A stretch of 64,000 nt of DNA from Acinetobacter sp. TR3. GTDB taxonomy: Bacteria > Pseudomonadota > Gammaproteobacteria > Pseudomonadales > Moraxellaceae. Of the stretch, positions 57,701-64,000 are shown piece by piece. Each line of letters opens with the position of its first letter. Within the stretch, counting starts at the first letter, position 1. A program made the position numbers and the translations under genes. The stretch covers positions 434,001-498,000 of the forward strand of contig NZ_CP114264.1 of the NCBI RefSeq assembly GCF_027105055.1. Direction: 5' to 3'. Under the pieces are notes generated by a model that saw nothing but the letters and a program-made list of their open reading frames with translations, ran no database searches and was not told where the DNA came from.

Positions 57701-58739
57701 AAAGGTTGGTAAAAATACTGAAATATCAACTGCAACAGGCGTTATTCCTGAAATGCTCAGCTTGGGTGAAGAAAGTTTTATTGCTGATGCGGTGATGTTG
57801 GGTGATGAGGAGATCAAAGGCGGTTGGATGTCATTAAAATCAACAAAAATTGGTCATCGTAGTTTTGTTGGGAACAGCGCTTATATCGCAGATGGTACGG
57901 TATTACCTGATAATATTTTAATTGGTGTGCAGTCTAAAACGCCAGATAATCGAGAAATGTATTCAGGACAAACTTGGTTTGGTTCTCCAGCGCTACTTCT
58001 ACCAGCACGAGAAGCCGCAGAGAAATACCCAGATCATCTTACTTTTAAACCGAGTCACAAACGCCGTTTCATGCGTGCTTTTATTGAGGGGCTACGGATT
58101 GTATTACCCGCAGCGCTTGCGATTGGTGTGGGGTATATGATTGTGCTAGAAGTGATAGATGTCATTAATAACTATACGATTTCAATAGGATTATTGGCTT
58201 TAACTCTCGCAGGCTTATTATATGGTGTGGGTTGTTTCATCATCGTGGCTTTATTGAAGTGGATTTTAATTGGACGCTACCAAGCTCGTTCAGCGCCAAT
58301 GTGGACTATGTTTGTTTGGTTAAGTGAAGGAATTACAAGTTTATATGAATCAGTCGCGATTCCAAATTTCCTGAATTATTTAAGAGGAACACCAATGCTG
58401 CCATTCTTTTTGCGTATTTTGGGGGTTCGAATAGGGAAAGACGTTTATATGGATACTGCAGATATTACAGAGTTCGACTGTGTTGATATTGGAGATCGCG
58501 CTGAATTTAATAGTTTTTCAGGTCCACAGACACATTTATTTGAAGATCGTATTATGAAGATTGGTCAAGTAAATGTTGGAAGTGATGTGGTCGTGAATGC
58601 GAGAAGTATCATTTTATATAATGCCAATGTCAGTCATCATGCGGTGTTAGGACCATTAACTTTAGTGATGAAAGGTGAAAATATTCCTGCCAAATCAGCA
58701 TGGATTGGCTCACCAGCAGTACCTTGGAAACATAAATAA
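54741..58739 (+). CDS. Pls/PosA-type NRPS-like amino acid polymer synthetase
   Basis: 1332 residues. An adenylation domain (about 20-510) has A3 YIIYTSGSTGKPKGI, A5 FNTYGPTETTVSA, A7 YRTGDL, A8 and the A10 lysine LLSGKIDRK (Lys502). A carrier domain follows with Ser560 in DDLGGHSL. From about 630 come three repeats of a TM-helix pair, a [YA]xxWxxYxRxW-type segment and a left-handed beta-helix stretch starting LGAKIGHDV, LGAKVGKNT and LGVRIGKDV. This is the layout of epsilon-poly-lysine synthetase Pls and its relatives, in which the membrane C-domains polymerise the tethered amino acid. A hand-derived specificity code begins D-M-E. No condensation domain or thioesterase. Product unknown; needs a phosphopantetheinyl transferase from elsewhere. 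Confidence 0.87.
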   Translation: MNQCVMNAKNIIRGKHHPEFLQNEVLTDIFIQTAQRLPEKIALIEADQTISYGELYQQAQLMAKHLTIKGVKAGEIVGLWLPRGIELLKSQLAICLSGAAWLPFDMDTPADRIAVCLEDAAAVGMITTDEWYEHVLEVPQSKWTNTELQKTLHETVELAKSTPEQPAYIIYTSGSTGKPKGIVITQKNICHFLRSENSILGIQEQDKVYQGFSVAFDMSFEEIWLSYLVGATLWIAPKSLVSDPERLCKTLQQEQISVLHAVPTLLALFPEDVANLRIINLGGEMCPDSLVERWALPHHQMFNTYGPTETTVSASLELLQQGKPVTIGKPLPNYGMLVINADRELLAQGETGELCIFGPSVAQGYLGRPDLTADKFIQNPWATSPDEESLYRTGDLAKIDEFGQVHCLGRADDQVKIRGFRVELGEIEAALCDLDGIGTAAVILRNEDGIDQLIAFIAAEIDAKQSIEIKQLRHHLGQRLPPYMVPNRFEIIEEVPRLLSGKIDRKALKARPLTSVVDRSESDQPQNEAEEILFEILNRLFPNLPIKLDADFFDDLGGHSLLAAVLISNLREHPEYSHLTIQSLYQARRVGAIAALMLEQPEPSLFDSQIGQDNPRNQTYKWLCGIAQVVTIPVLISINIMQWLAPFFTYHYFTGGARDSIPSAILLSLLVYVSVIIASFALSIMVKRVLMVGVGAGRYPLWGMTYFRWWLADRMSSISPVYLLSGSTLLNLYLKALGAKIGHDVSISSVHIRMPSLLTIEDGVSLGSQVNLENAKVEHGHLVLGSIHLKRDSYVGSYAVLEENTVLEQTAHVNALTAIEYDTTVPAGEIWDGTPAKKIGHVDQLEQLAPRPKLSLMRKVSEYVYYGVSALIIACIFFIPIFPSFLLVDWLDVNVFNIDPNNHIQTALYYFLLAIPASAMMMIITALISSALRKIVLPRLEVGTYAIHGATYYRKWFAAQILETSLQTLHGLFATIYAPTWFRMLGAKVGKNTEISTATGVIPEMLSLGEESFIADAVMLGDEEIKGGWMSLKSTKIGHRSFVGNSAYIADGTVLPDNILIGVQSKTPDNREMYSGQTWFGSPALLLPAREAAEKYPDHLTFKPSHKRRFMRAFIEGLRIVLPAALAIGVGYMIVLEVIDVINNYTISIGLLALTLAGLLYGVGCFIIVALLKWILIGRYQARSAPMWTMFVWLSEGITSLYESVAIPNFLNYLRGTPMLPFFLRILGVRIGKDVYMDTADITEFDCVDIGDRAEFNSFSGPQTHLFEDRIMKIGQVNVGSDVVVNARSIILYNANVSHHAVLGPLTLVMKGENIPAKSAWIGSPAVPWKHK

Positions 58740-58760
58740 GCCCTTCATAGGGCTTATAAG
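58737..58760. terminator. Bidirectional hairpin between the Pls-like gene and doxX
   Basis: TAAGCCC and GGGCTTA flank TTCATA; it overlaps the end of one gene and abuts the stop of the other. Confidence 0.65.
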
Positions 58761-59365
58761 CGTTTGGTTAAATGATATTTCATCCAGAAATCTAAACTGA
58801 TATAACGTCCACCACCGATAAAGATTAAAGCGAGTAACATCACTAAATAGGTCACTGCGAATTCAACACCATTATTTAAAATGACAAATGATCCGCTGGC
58901 AGTGAGCCAATCATAGTTACCATAGTTTTGTAAAATTTCATGGGCTTTTTCTAACTTCTCAGCGGATGCGAGAACTTGGGCATTTGCAAATGGTGCATTT
59001 GGATCGGCAATGGCTTGCCAACCATTCGGTAAGTGTACGGTTACAATTGCTACCAACATTGTGATGATAAGTGGGATACTGATAAAGCGAGTGAATAAAC
59101 CTAATCCTAACAATACTGCACCAGCCAGTTCTGTTGAGGTTGCTAGAGCTGCCATCAATGTCGGGAATGGTAGACCGAGCCCCCAATCAGGATTACCAAA
59201 CCATTCAATCGTGTCTTGGAAATGCATGAGTTTATTGCTTCCTGCCATCCAAAAAATGGGGACTAAATATAATCTGAGTGCTAGCGCAGCAATTCCATCG
59301 AAATGTTTTATACAGTGAGAAATTTTTTGATAATGTTGTGTTAGAAAATAAATAAAGTTTTTCAT
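58754..59365 (-). CDS. DoxX family membrane protein
   Basis: 203 residues with four hydrophobic segments; AALALRLYLVPIFWMAGSNKL opens the DoxX domain, and GLGLPFPTLMAALATSTELAGAVLLGLGLFTR is its second hallmark. DoxX proteins are quinone-linked or redox-associated membrane proteins of uncertain role and are frequent members of bufferin and MNIO gene clusters. It is transcribed away from the precursor gene at 59526, sharing a 160-base divergent promoter region, which supports joint regulation. Confidence 0.87.
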   Translation of the reverse strand: MKNFIYFLTQHYQKISHCIKHFDGIAALALRLYLVPIFWMAGSNKLMHFQDTIEWFGNPDWGLGLPFPTLMAALATSTELAGAVLLGLGLFTRFISIPLIITMLVAIVTVHLPNGWQAIADPNAPFANAQVLASAEKLEKAHEILQNYGNYDWLTASGSFVILNNGVEFAVTYLVMLLALIFIGGGRYISLDFWMKYHLTKRL

Positions 59366-59479
59366 GGGAATTTCACATTGAGTACTGTTGAATAGTTATT
59401 AGTCGGATGAACATGGAACTTCTTACATATTTTTTTCATTTGATCTGTAATAAATCGTCTTTTACTCCGTCTAACTTAA

Positions 59480-59493
59480 TGTACCTCCGTACA
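59480..59493. promoter_or_regulatory. Inverted repeat in the doxX/bufferin divergent promoter region
   Basis: TGTAC-CTCC-GTACA is a perfect 5-bp inverted repeat 32 bases before the precursor ATG. Just upstream a GTAAT...CGTCTAA arrangement (16-base spacing, 59449 to 59476) resembles an ECF-type -35/-10 but lacks the usual AAC. Both are candidates only. Confidence 0.3.
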
Positions 59494-59525
59494 AACCGAG
59501 CAATTATCTTACAAGGAATACAAAA

Positions 59526-59834
59526 ATGAATAAATTAAACTCAATCACATCAGTCGCTGCATTATTGGCTTTATCTGCTGTAGGCATCACTCACGTATCT
59601 GCTGCACCAACCACGACTACAACTGAGTCTCATGCATCGAAAGCTGCTGATGGGAAATGTGGCGAAGCCAAATGTGGTGCAAATAAGGCAAAACAACAAC
59701 AAAAGTCTGCTGATGCAAAATGTGGGGCCAATAAAAAATCAGCAGAAGGGAAGTGTGGGGCAGCTAAGAAAACTGCTGATGCAAAATGTGGTGCAGATAA
59801 AAAAGTTGCAGATGGCAAGTGTGGTGCTAAATAG
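59526..59834 (+). CDS. Bufferin/HvfA-type RiPP metallophore precursor
   Basis: 102 residues. A Sec signal peptide (about 1-26, ending HVSA) precedes a Thr-rich spacer, then a Lys/Ala/Cys-rich repeat region with six [E/D][G/A]KCG motifs. Their cysteines are at 45, 50, 66, 77, 88 and 99; the last four sit exactly 11 residues apart, so the region is a tandem 33-base repeat in DNA. HvfA of Haemophilus carries the same EGKCG core, which its MNIO enzyme HvfB modifies to copper-binding thio-oxazole-type groups. The downstream DUF692 gene confirms the class. AAGGAAT is the ribosome site. Confidence 0.88.
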   Translation: MNKLNSITSVAALLALSAVGITHVSAAPTTTTTESHASKAADGKCGEAKCGANKAKQQQKSADAKCGANKKSAEGKCGAAKKTADAKCGADKKVADGKCGAK

Positions 59835-59900
59835 TTTAGATCAGCCGAATGATACCGATATATTTCAAATTGTCGGTATCAATTCAAAAAGGAAAACAGC

Positions 59901-60764
59901 ATGACTGCATTGAATGGTGTTGGTTTAGGCTTAAGGCGTGATTTTATTGATACCTTTTTAAATGCGGAATCACATCCAGACTTTATTGAGGTTGCACCAG
60001 AAAATTGGATGGGTTTTGGTGGACGACACGCCAAGTTGTTGGCTCAATGTACTGAAAAATCACCTTTGGTGTGTCATGGTCTGTCCCTTTCTATTGGGGG
60101 ACCTCATCCTTTAAATATTGAATTTATTCAACAGATCAAAGCATTTTTAAAGCAGTATCAAGTTTCCATCTATTCTGAGCATCTCAGTTATACCTCTGAT
60201 GGGGGGTATTTATATGATCTATTACCGATACCGATGACTGAAGCTGCGGTCAAATATGTCGCTGAGCGTATCTTACGTGTTCAAGACATTTTAGGGCAGC
60301 GCCTCGTTATTGAAAATGTATCTACCTATTTAATGCCAAATGCAGAAATGAGTGAGGCTGAGTTTGTTTGTGAAGTACTTGAGCAAGCAGATTGTGAATT
60401 ATTACTTGATGTTAATAATGTCTATGTGAATAGTATCAATCATGGCAGTGATGCTCATGGCTTTATCCAAGCGATGCCTAAAGAACGCATACGTTATATG
60501 CATATTGCTGGGCATGAACAAATGAATGAAAGCTTATTGATTGATACGCATGGTGCCGAAATTTGTGATCCTGTATGGCAGCTATTGCAATTTAGTTATC
60601 AACATTGTGGCGTTAAACCAACCTTGTTGGAAAGAGATTTTAATATTCCATCATGGCAACAATTACAGCAAGAATTGACAACAATTCAAACGATGCAGCA
60701 ACAGGAGAACGGTTATGGTGCTCAAAGAAAGCACTTTCCAAACCACTCAGCAGCAATTCTGTAA
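59901..60764 (+). CDS. MNIO-family (DUF692, HvfB/BufB-like) peptide-modifying enzyme
   Basis: 287 residues of the multinuclear non-heme iron oxidative enzyme family related to MbnB. The TIM-barrel metal ligands are seen in VCHGLSLSIGG (His59), YSEHLSY (His94), VIENVSTY (Glu138), LLLDVNNVYVNSINHG (Asp170, His181), MHIAGHE (His201, His205), DTHGAEICDPVW (Asp215, His217) and LLERDFNIP (Glu244). It should act on the cysteines of the precursor encoded 67 bases upstream. Its last 50 bases overlap the next gene, so the two are translationally linked. Confidence 0.9.
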   Translation: MTALNGVGLGLRRDFIDTFLNAESHPDFIEVAPENWMGFGGRHAKLLAQCTEKSPLVCHGLSLSIGGPHPLNIEFIQQIKAFLKQYQVSIYSEHLSYTSDGGYLYDLLPIPMTEAAVKYVAERILRVQDILGQRLVIENVSTYLMPNAEMSEAEFVCEVLEQADCELLLDVNNVYVNSINHGSDAHGFIQAMPKERIRYMHIAGHEQMNESLLIDTHGAEICDPVWQLLQFSYQHCGVKPTLLERDFNIPSWQQLQQELTTIQTMQQQENGYGAQRKHFPNHSAAIL

Positions 60765-61467
60765 TTGGATTCGTGTACCAAATGCTGAACACACTAAAAT
60801 ATGTGATCTTGAGCGAATGCAGATTTATCGAGATTTATTGTTCAACAATATGTGTTCATTTATAAATTTAGTTTATCCCATAGCTCGTTCTATTCTACCT
60901 GCGGATCAATGGCAGCTCTTATTGGAAGAATTTTTTCAAAAAGCTAAATGCCAGTCACCTTTCTATAATGATATTTCGTTGCAATTTAGAGATTATTTGA
61001 CTGAAAACCAACATCCAGTTTTAAGCCAAAATCCTTGGCTAGAAGAGTTGTTGCAGTTTGAGTGGTTGGAGTTGTATTTAGATACGCTTGAAATTGAAGA
61101 CATTAACATTGTTGAAAAGACAAGTTGGCAACTCACACACAAAGTGTGGGTATTGGTCTATCAATATCCTGTTTATGATTGGACGGTTGATACAACGTTG
61201 ACTGATATTGAAGTAATGCCAAGTGCAATTATGGTCTGGCGAGACCATCAGGATAAGGTTCGCTTGGAAAGATTGTCCCCCTTATTTGCGATGTTGATTG
61301 AGCAAATGAACCTAAAGATATACTCAGAGTTTGAGCTTCATGACTTAATTAAATTAATTGCACCAACTTTTTCTGAGCAAGAGATTACAATACAACTGCA
61401 TCAGTTGGCAGCAACACTCACGAATTTAGGTTTGTTAAATCATTCTCAGAACAGTAATAGGAAGTGA
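60715..61467 (+). CDS. DUF2063 (HvfC/BufC-like) MNIO partner protein
   Basis: 250 residues. The N-terminal DUF2063 domain (about 1-110: TTQQQFCNWIRV, MQIYRDLLFNNMCSFINLVYPI, FRDYLTE) is the usual partner of DUF692 enzymes, helping bind the precursor. The C-terminal half (from LELYLDTLEIEDIN) is the second domain of HvfC-type proteins. The ATG at 60715 has AGGAG eight bases before it and lies inside hvfB, an overlap of 50 bases. Confidence 0.87.
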   Translation: MVLKESTFQTTQQQFCNWIRVPNAEHTKICDLERMQIYRDLLFNNMCSFINLVYPIARSILPADQWQLLLEEFFQKAKCQSPFYNDISLQFRDYLTENQHPVLSQNPWLEELLQFEWLELYLDTLEIEDINIVEKTSWQLTHKVWVLVYQYPVYDWTVDTTLTDIEVMPSAIMVWRDHQDKVRLERLSPLFAMLIEQMNLKIYSEFELHDLIKLIAPTFSEQEITIQLHQLAATLTNLGLLNHSQNSNRK

Positions 61468-61469
61468 TC

Positions 61470-62090
61470 ATGTCTGAGGCTGAATTGAATAATAATCAAG
61501 AGATATTGCATCAGCTTGAAAATCCTGAATTTCTAATGGATTTAAGACAACAGATGCTGAAGTTTACTGTTTTACAACTGTCCTCATTTCAGCAAGCTGA
61601 AGATGTGGTTCAAGAAGCATTAGTGAGTGCTTTGCAACATTTAGACTCTTTTTCAGGAAGAGCGGCGTTTAAAACGTGGGTTTTTGCGATTTTAAAAAAT
61701 AAGATCATTGATCTGATCCGACAAAAGTCTCGATTGGTGACGATGACTGAATTATTTGATGAACAAGATAATGAGTTGAGTATCGACGAGTTATTTGATG
61801 CTTCGGGCCACTGGCATAAATATCAAGCACCTAAAGCGTGGCAAAGCCCTGAAGAAATGATGGAACAGCAAGATTTTTGGATTGTTTTTGATGCTTGTTT
61901 GAATCATTTGCCTGCTAAATATGCGCAGGTGTTTATGTTACGAGAAGTAAATGAACTCAGTTCAGATGAAATTTGCGAAAGGCTAGAGATTACTGTCTCA
62001 AATTTTAATGTCTTGATGTATAGAAGCCGAACTAGATTGCGTGAATGTCTAGAAAATAAATGGTTACTTAAGGAGGATTGCTCATGCTAA
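61470..62090 (+). CDS. ECF sigma factor of the bufferin cluster
   Basis: 206 residues. Region 2 has LSSFQQAEDVVQEALVSAL and FSGRAAFKTWVFAILKNKIID; region 4 has HLPAKYAQVFMLREVNELSSDEICERLEITVSN. The linker between regions is unusually long (about 60 residues, acidic). The start is the ATG at 61470 with AGGAAG five bases before; an in-frame GTG at 61464 is less likely. It follows hvfC by two bases and overlaps the anti-sigma gene, so the metallophore genes and this sigma factor form one operon and probably autoregulate, as in the SigF-linked bufferin systems of Caulobacter. Confidence 0.88.
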   Translation: MSEAELNNNQEILHQLENPEFLMDLRQQMLKFTVLQLSSFQQAEDVVQEALVSALQHLDSFSGRAAFKTWVFAILKNKIIDLIRQKSRLVTMTELFDEQDNELSIDELFDASGHWHKYQAPKAWQSPEEMMEQQDFWIVFDACLNHLPAKYAQVFMLREVNELSSDEICERLEITVSNFNVLMYRSRTRLRECLENKWLLKEDCSC

Positions 62091-62263
62091 CTTGCCGACA
62101 AGCAACACAGTTAATATCCGAGAAACAGGATAGACCACTTCAGTTTATAGAGCAGAGCAATCTACAATTACATTTATTTGCTTGTCGTTCTTGTCGCCGT
62201 TATGGCAAACAAATCAAAACACTTCGCCAGCTTTCAAAAGCGTTTAGCAAATACGAGGGTTAA
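62084..62263 (+). CDS. Mini zinc-finger anti-sigma factor
   Basis: 59 residues. A zf-HC2-type motif is visible: CRQATQLISEK at the start and HLFACRSCRRY, giving the H-x3-C-x2-C zinc site of ZAS anti-sigma proteins. There is no transmembrane segment, so it is a soluble anti-sigma that could respond directly to metal or thiol stress by losing zinc. AGGAGG lies seven bases before the ATG at 62084; an in-frame TTG at 62078 is ignored. It overlaps the sigma gene by 7 bases, the usual coupling of such pairs. Confidence 0.83.
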   Translation: MLTCRQATQLISEKQDRPLQFIEQSNLQLHLFACRSCRRYGKQIKTLRQLSKAFSKYEG

Positions 62264-62322
62264 ATGTTATTAAGTATGTGGATTTTAGCTTTAAATCATA
62301 AGACTGAAATTTAAAAGATAAA

Positions 62323-62350
62323 AATACCAACTATCTGAATAATTGGTATT
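62323..62350. terminator. Convergent hairpin after the anti-sigma gene
   Basis: AATACCAA and TTGGTATT flank a 12-base loop between the bufferin operon and the antiporter gene on the other strand. Confidence 0.6.
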
Positions 62351-62376
62351 AGATGCTTTAATTTGAAAATAGATTG

Positions 62377-64000
62377 TTAATGTAACGTACTTTGATGAGC
62401 AAGCTCAATTTGGTTCAAGATATGATGGCTCATATTCTTCGCCATTTCTTCTTTCGCATAGAAAACTTCACCAATATTTTCATCGCGAATAACAGCAGCC
62501 TCTTCCTTGCTTTCAGCACAGATCAAGACCTGAATCTCAGGATTCAATTGCTTTGCAATATCGACAATACGATGAATATCTAAAATATCCATAGGGGAAA
62601 TAACCAATAAACGAGCATGTTGAATATGGGCTTGTATGAGTACATAAGGTTCAGTCGCTTCACCGCTTACAGCAGCCATTCCTTGGGCACGCAGTTTTTC
62701 AACAATCTCACGATTTTCTTCAGCAATCACGACCTTGATATTCTGTTGCATCAGGTTTTCACTAATGCGGCGTCCTACACCACCATAGCCAATGATCACC
62801 ACCTGATCATGTAAATAAGCTTGATCAACTTCATCTGGAAGCATGGCAAGCGGGTCGCCACTGCGTTCTAATAAGCGAGCTAAATGTGAGCGTTCTCGTA
62901 TCCAGCGTTGAGCGGGTTCAATCGCTGAAAATACAAATGAATTTAAAGTTATTGAAAATAATGCGCCAGCAAGAATCAAGTTTTGTGCATCTAGGGTGAG
63001 TAGACCGAGTGACAAGCCTAATGTTGCTAAAATGAATGAAAACTCACCAATTTGTGCCAAACTAGCGCCTACAGTGAGAGCTGTATTAATTGGGTAGCGG
63101 AAGAATAAAACTAAAGCCATCGCTGCTAAAGTCTTACCAATCATGATAATGGCAACGACAGCTAAAATATGTAAGGGCTGTTCAATCAAGATTTTTGGAT
63201 CGAATAACATTCCCACTGAAACAAAAAATAAGATCGCAAAGATTTCACGTAATGAAAGCGTCTCTTCTTCTGCTCTATGACTAAAATCAGATTCCTTCAC
63301 CACCATGCCTGCAAAGAATGCACCTAATGCCATAGAAACGCCGAAAACAGCATAAGAACCATAAGCAACTGAAACAGCTGACGCAACGACTGTGAGCGTG
63401 AATAACTCGCGTGAACCTAAACGAGCAACACGTTGCATAATCATCGGTATGAGACGTTTACCAATAATCAGCATAAAGGCAATAAAGCCTGTTACTTTCA
63501 GTAATGTCAGTCCAATAGTGATCCAAATATTTTGAGATGGGTCAGCCCCCGCTAATGGATGTCCGCCAAGTAAAACAGCTGTTGCAGGTAACAGTACCAA
63601 GACCAAGACCATAACGAGGTCTTCAACTAACAGCCAACCCACAGCAATTTTACCATTGACAGAGTCGAGTAGACCGCGATCACCTAAGGCTTTAAGTAAA
63701 ACAACAGTACTGGCACAAGAAAGACTTAAACCAAAAATGAGTGCTGAACCAAAACTCCAGCCCCAAAACATAGACACACCGATACCAAGTAAAGTTGCGA
63801 CGGCGATTTGTAGAATTGCACCTGGTAACGCAATACGGCGGACTTGTAATAGATCATTGAGGGAAAAATGCATCCCTACGCCAAACATTAAGAACATTAC
63901 CCCGAGTTCGGCAAGTTGATTGGCGAGATGTATATCTGCCACGATACCTGGGGTGTTAGGGCTTATAATAATACCTGCTACCAAATAACCAATTAATGGT
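62377..64000 (-). CDS. YbaL/Kef-type cation:proton antiporter, 5' end beyond the window
   Basis: At least 540 residues, continuing past base 64000. The membrane half has the CPA2 fold (LAELGVMFLMFGVGMHFSL, FGLSLSCASTVVLLKAL, then more than ten helices). The C-terminal half is a TrkA-N/RCK domain with VVIIGYGGVGRRISENLMQQ as the NAD-binding loop, then VISPMDILDIHRIVDIA. The sequence PGAILQIAVATLLGIGVSMFW and the GMHFSLNDLLQVR region are closest by eye to E. coli YbaL. It probably exchanges K+ for protons. The apparent first codon at 63984 is an internal TTG; the frame stays open to the edge (PLIGYLVAG). Confidence 0.87.
   Translation of the reverse strand, partial: PLIGYLVAGIIISPNTPGIVADIHLANQLAELGVMFLMFGVGMHFSLNDLLQVRRIALPGAILQIAVATLLGIGVSMFWGWSFGSALIFGLSLSCASTVVLLKALGDRGLLDSVNGKIAVGWLLVEDLVMVLVLVLLPATAVLLGGHPLAGADPSQNIWITIGLTLLKVTGFIAFMLIIGKRLIPMIMQRVARLGSRELFTLTVVASAVSVAYGSYAVFGVSMALGAFFAGMVVKESDFSHRAEEETLSLREIFAILFFVSVGMLFDPKILIEQPLHILAVVAIIMIGKTLAAMALVLFFRYPINTALTVGASLAQIGEFSFILATLGLSLGLLTLDAQNLILAGALFSITLNSFVFSAIEPAQRWIRERSHLARLLERSGDPLAMLPDEVDQAYLHDQVVIIGYGGVGRRISENLMQQNIKVVIAEENREIVEKLRAQGMAAVSGEATEPYVLIQAHIQHARLLVISPMDILDIHRIVDIAKQLNPEIQVLICAESKEEAAVIRDENIGEVFYAKEEMAKNMSHHILNQIELAHQSTLH

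Noticed and set aside
54741..58739. Classical NRPS for a siderophore
   Set aside because: No condensation, thioesterase or tailoring genes are present; the C-terminal TM/beta-helix repeats point to Pls/PosA.
59690..59834. Possible CRISPR-like or satellite repeat
   Set aside because: The period is 33 bases without spacers and lies inside a coding frame; it is the tandem core of the metallophore precursor.
59632..59904. Second open frame over the precursor's repeat region
   Set aside because: The 33-base repeat keeps other frames open by chance; the ribosome site, signal peptide and KCG motifs support only the 59526 frame.

Overview
The window is about 40% G+C chromosomal DNA from a gammaproteobacterium of the Moraxellaceae, almost certainly an Acinetobacter. 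The evidence is the compact single-domain housekeeping genes (uup, slyX, topA, fabI, leuS-lptE-holA, ilvI-ilvH-ilvC, prfC, acnA, dusA), the Acinetobacter-type IS elements, the Pls/PosA-type NRPS-like protein and the AT-rich intergenic regions. No rRNA, tRNA, CRISPR array or intact prophage was seen. Identifications rest on reading protein motifs by eye, with no database search.

Layout. 1-8 kb: 5' end of a lipid A acyltransferase, an ADP-ribose macrodomain hydrolase, Uup, SlyX, topoisomerase I, a gluzincin-like protein and an HdeD-like membrane protein. 8-14 kb: a UvrD/Rep-type helicase, an RRM protein, small conserved genes, a Bax-inhibitor-1 protein, FabI and a CbrC-like protein. 14-20 kb: a macA-macB-outer-membrane-factor efflux operon with a perfect 7-1-7 Fur-type palindrome in its promoter, then a Sir2 deacylase. 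20-26 kb: a bacteriohemerythrin gene broken by two in-frame stops, and leuS-lptE-holA. 26-33 kb: the branched-chain amino acid operon ilvI-ilvH-ilvC with a duplicated scrap of the ilvC 3' end behind it, and a MHYT-GGDEF-EAL protein. 33-37 kb: a PhaC-like hydrolase and a decayed arsenic operon (arsC, arsR, acr3 intact; a second arsC and arsH deleted down to remnants). 37-40 kb: a TonB-dependent siderophore receptor with a Fur-like site and a dead IS5-family element. 40-52 kb: prfC, two related lipoproteins, TatD, AcnA, an MFS transporter, TcdA, a small cysteine amidase, a GNAT enzyme and DusA. 52-59 kb: a PAP2 phosphatase gene split by an intact IS3-family element (TSD TCC), then a 1332-residue Pls/PosA-type NRPS-like protein. 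59-64 kb: DoxX, a bufferin/HvfA-type RiPP metallophore cluster (precursor, MNIO enzyme, DUF2063 partner, ECF sigma factor, mini anti-sigma factor), and a YbaL/Kef-type antiporter running off the end.

The most notable system is the RiPP cluster at 58.7-62.3 kb. A secreted precursor with six [E/D][G/A]KCG motifs, four of them on an exact 11-residue period, is followed by its presumed DUF692 modifying enzyme and partner. These run straight into an ECF sigma/anti-sigma pair, which suggests a self-contained, metal-stress-inducible copper-binding peptide pathway. Metal themes recur: Fur-type sites at the efflux operon and the TonB receptor, arsenic resistance, and the bufferin cluster. Decay is also widespread (hemerythrin, arsC2, arsH, PAP2, IS5-type transposase).
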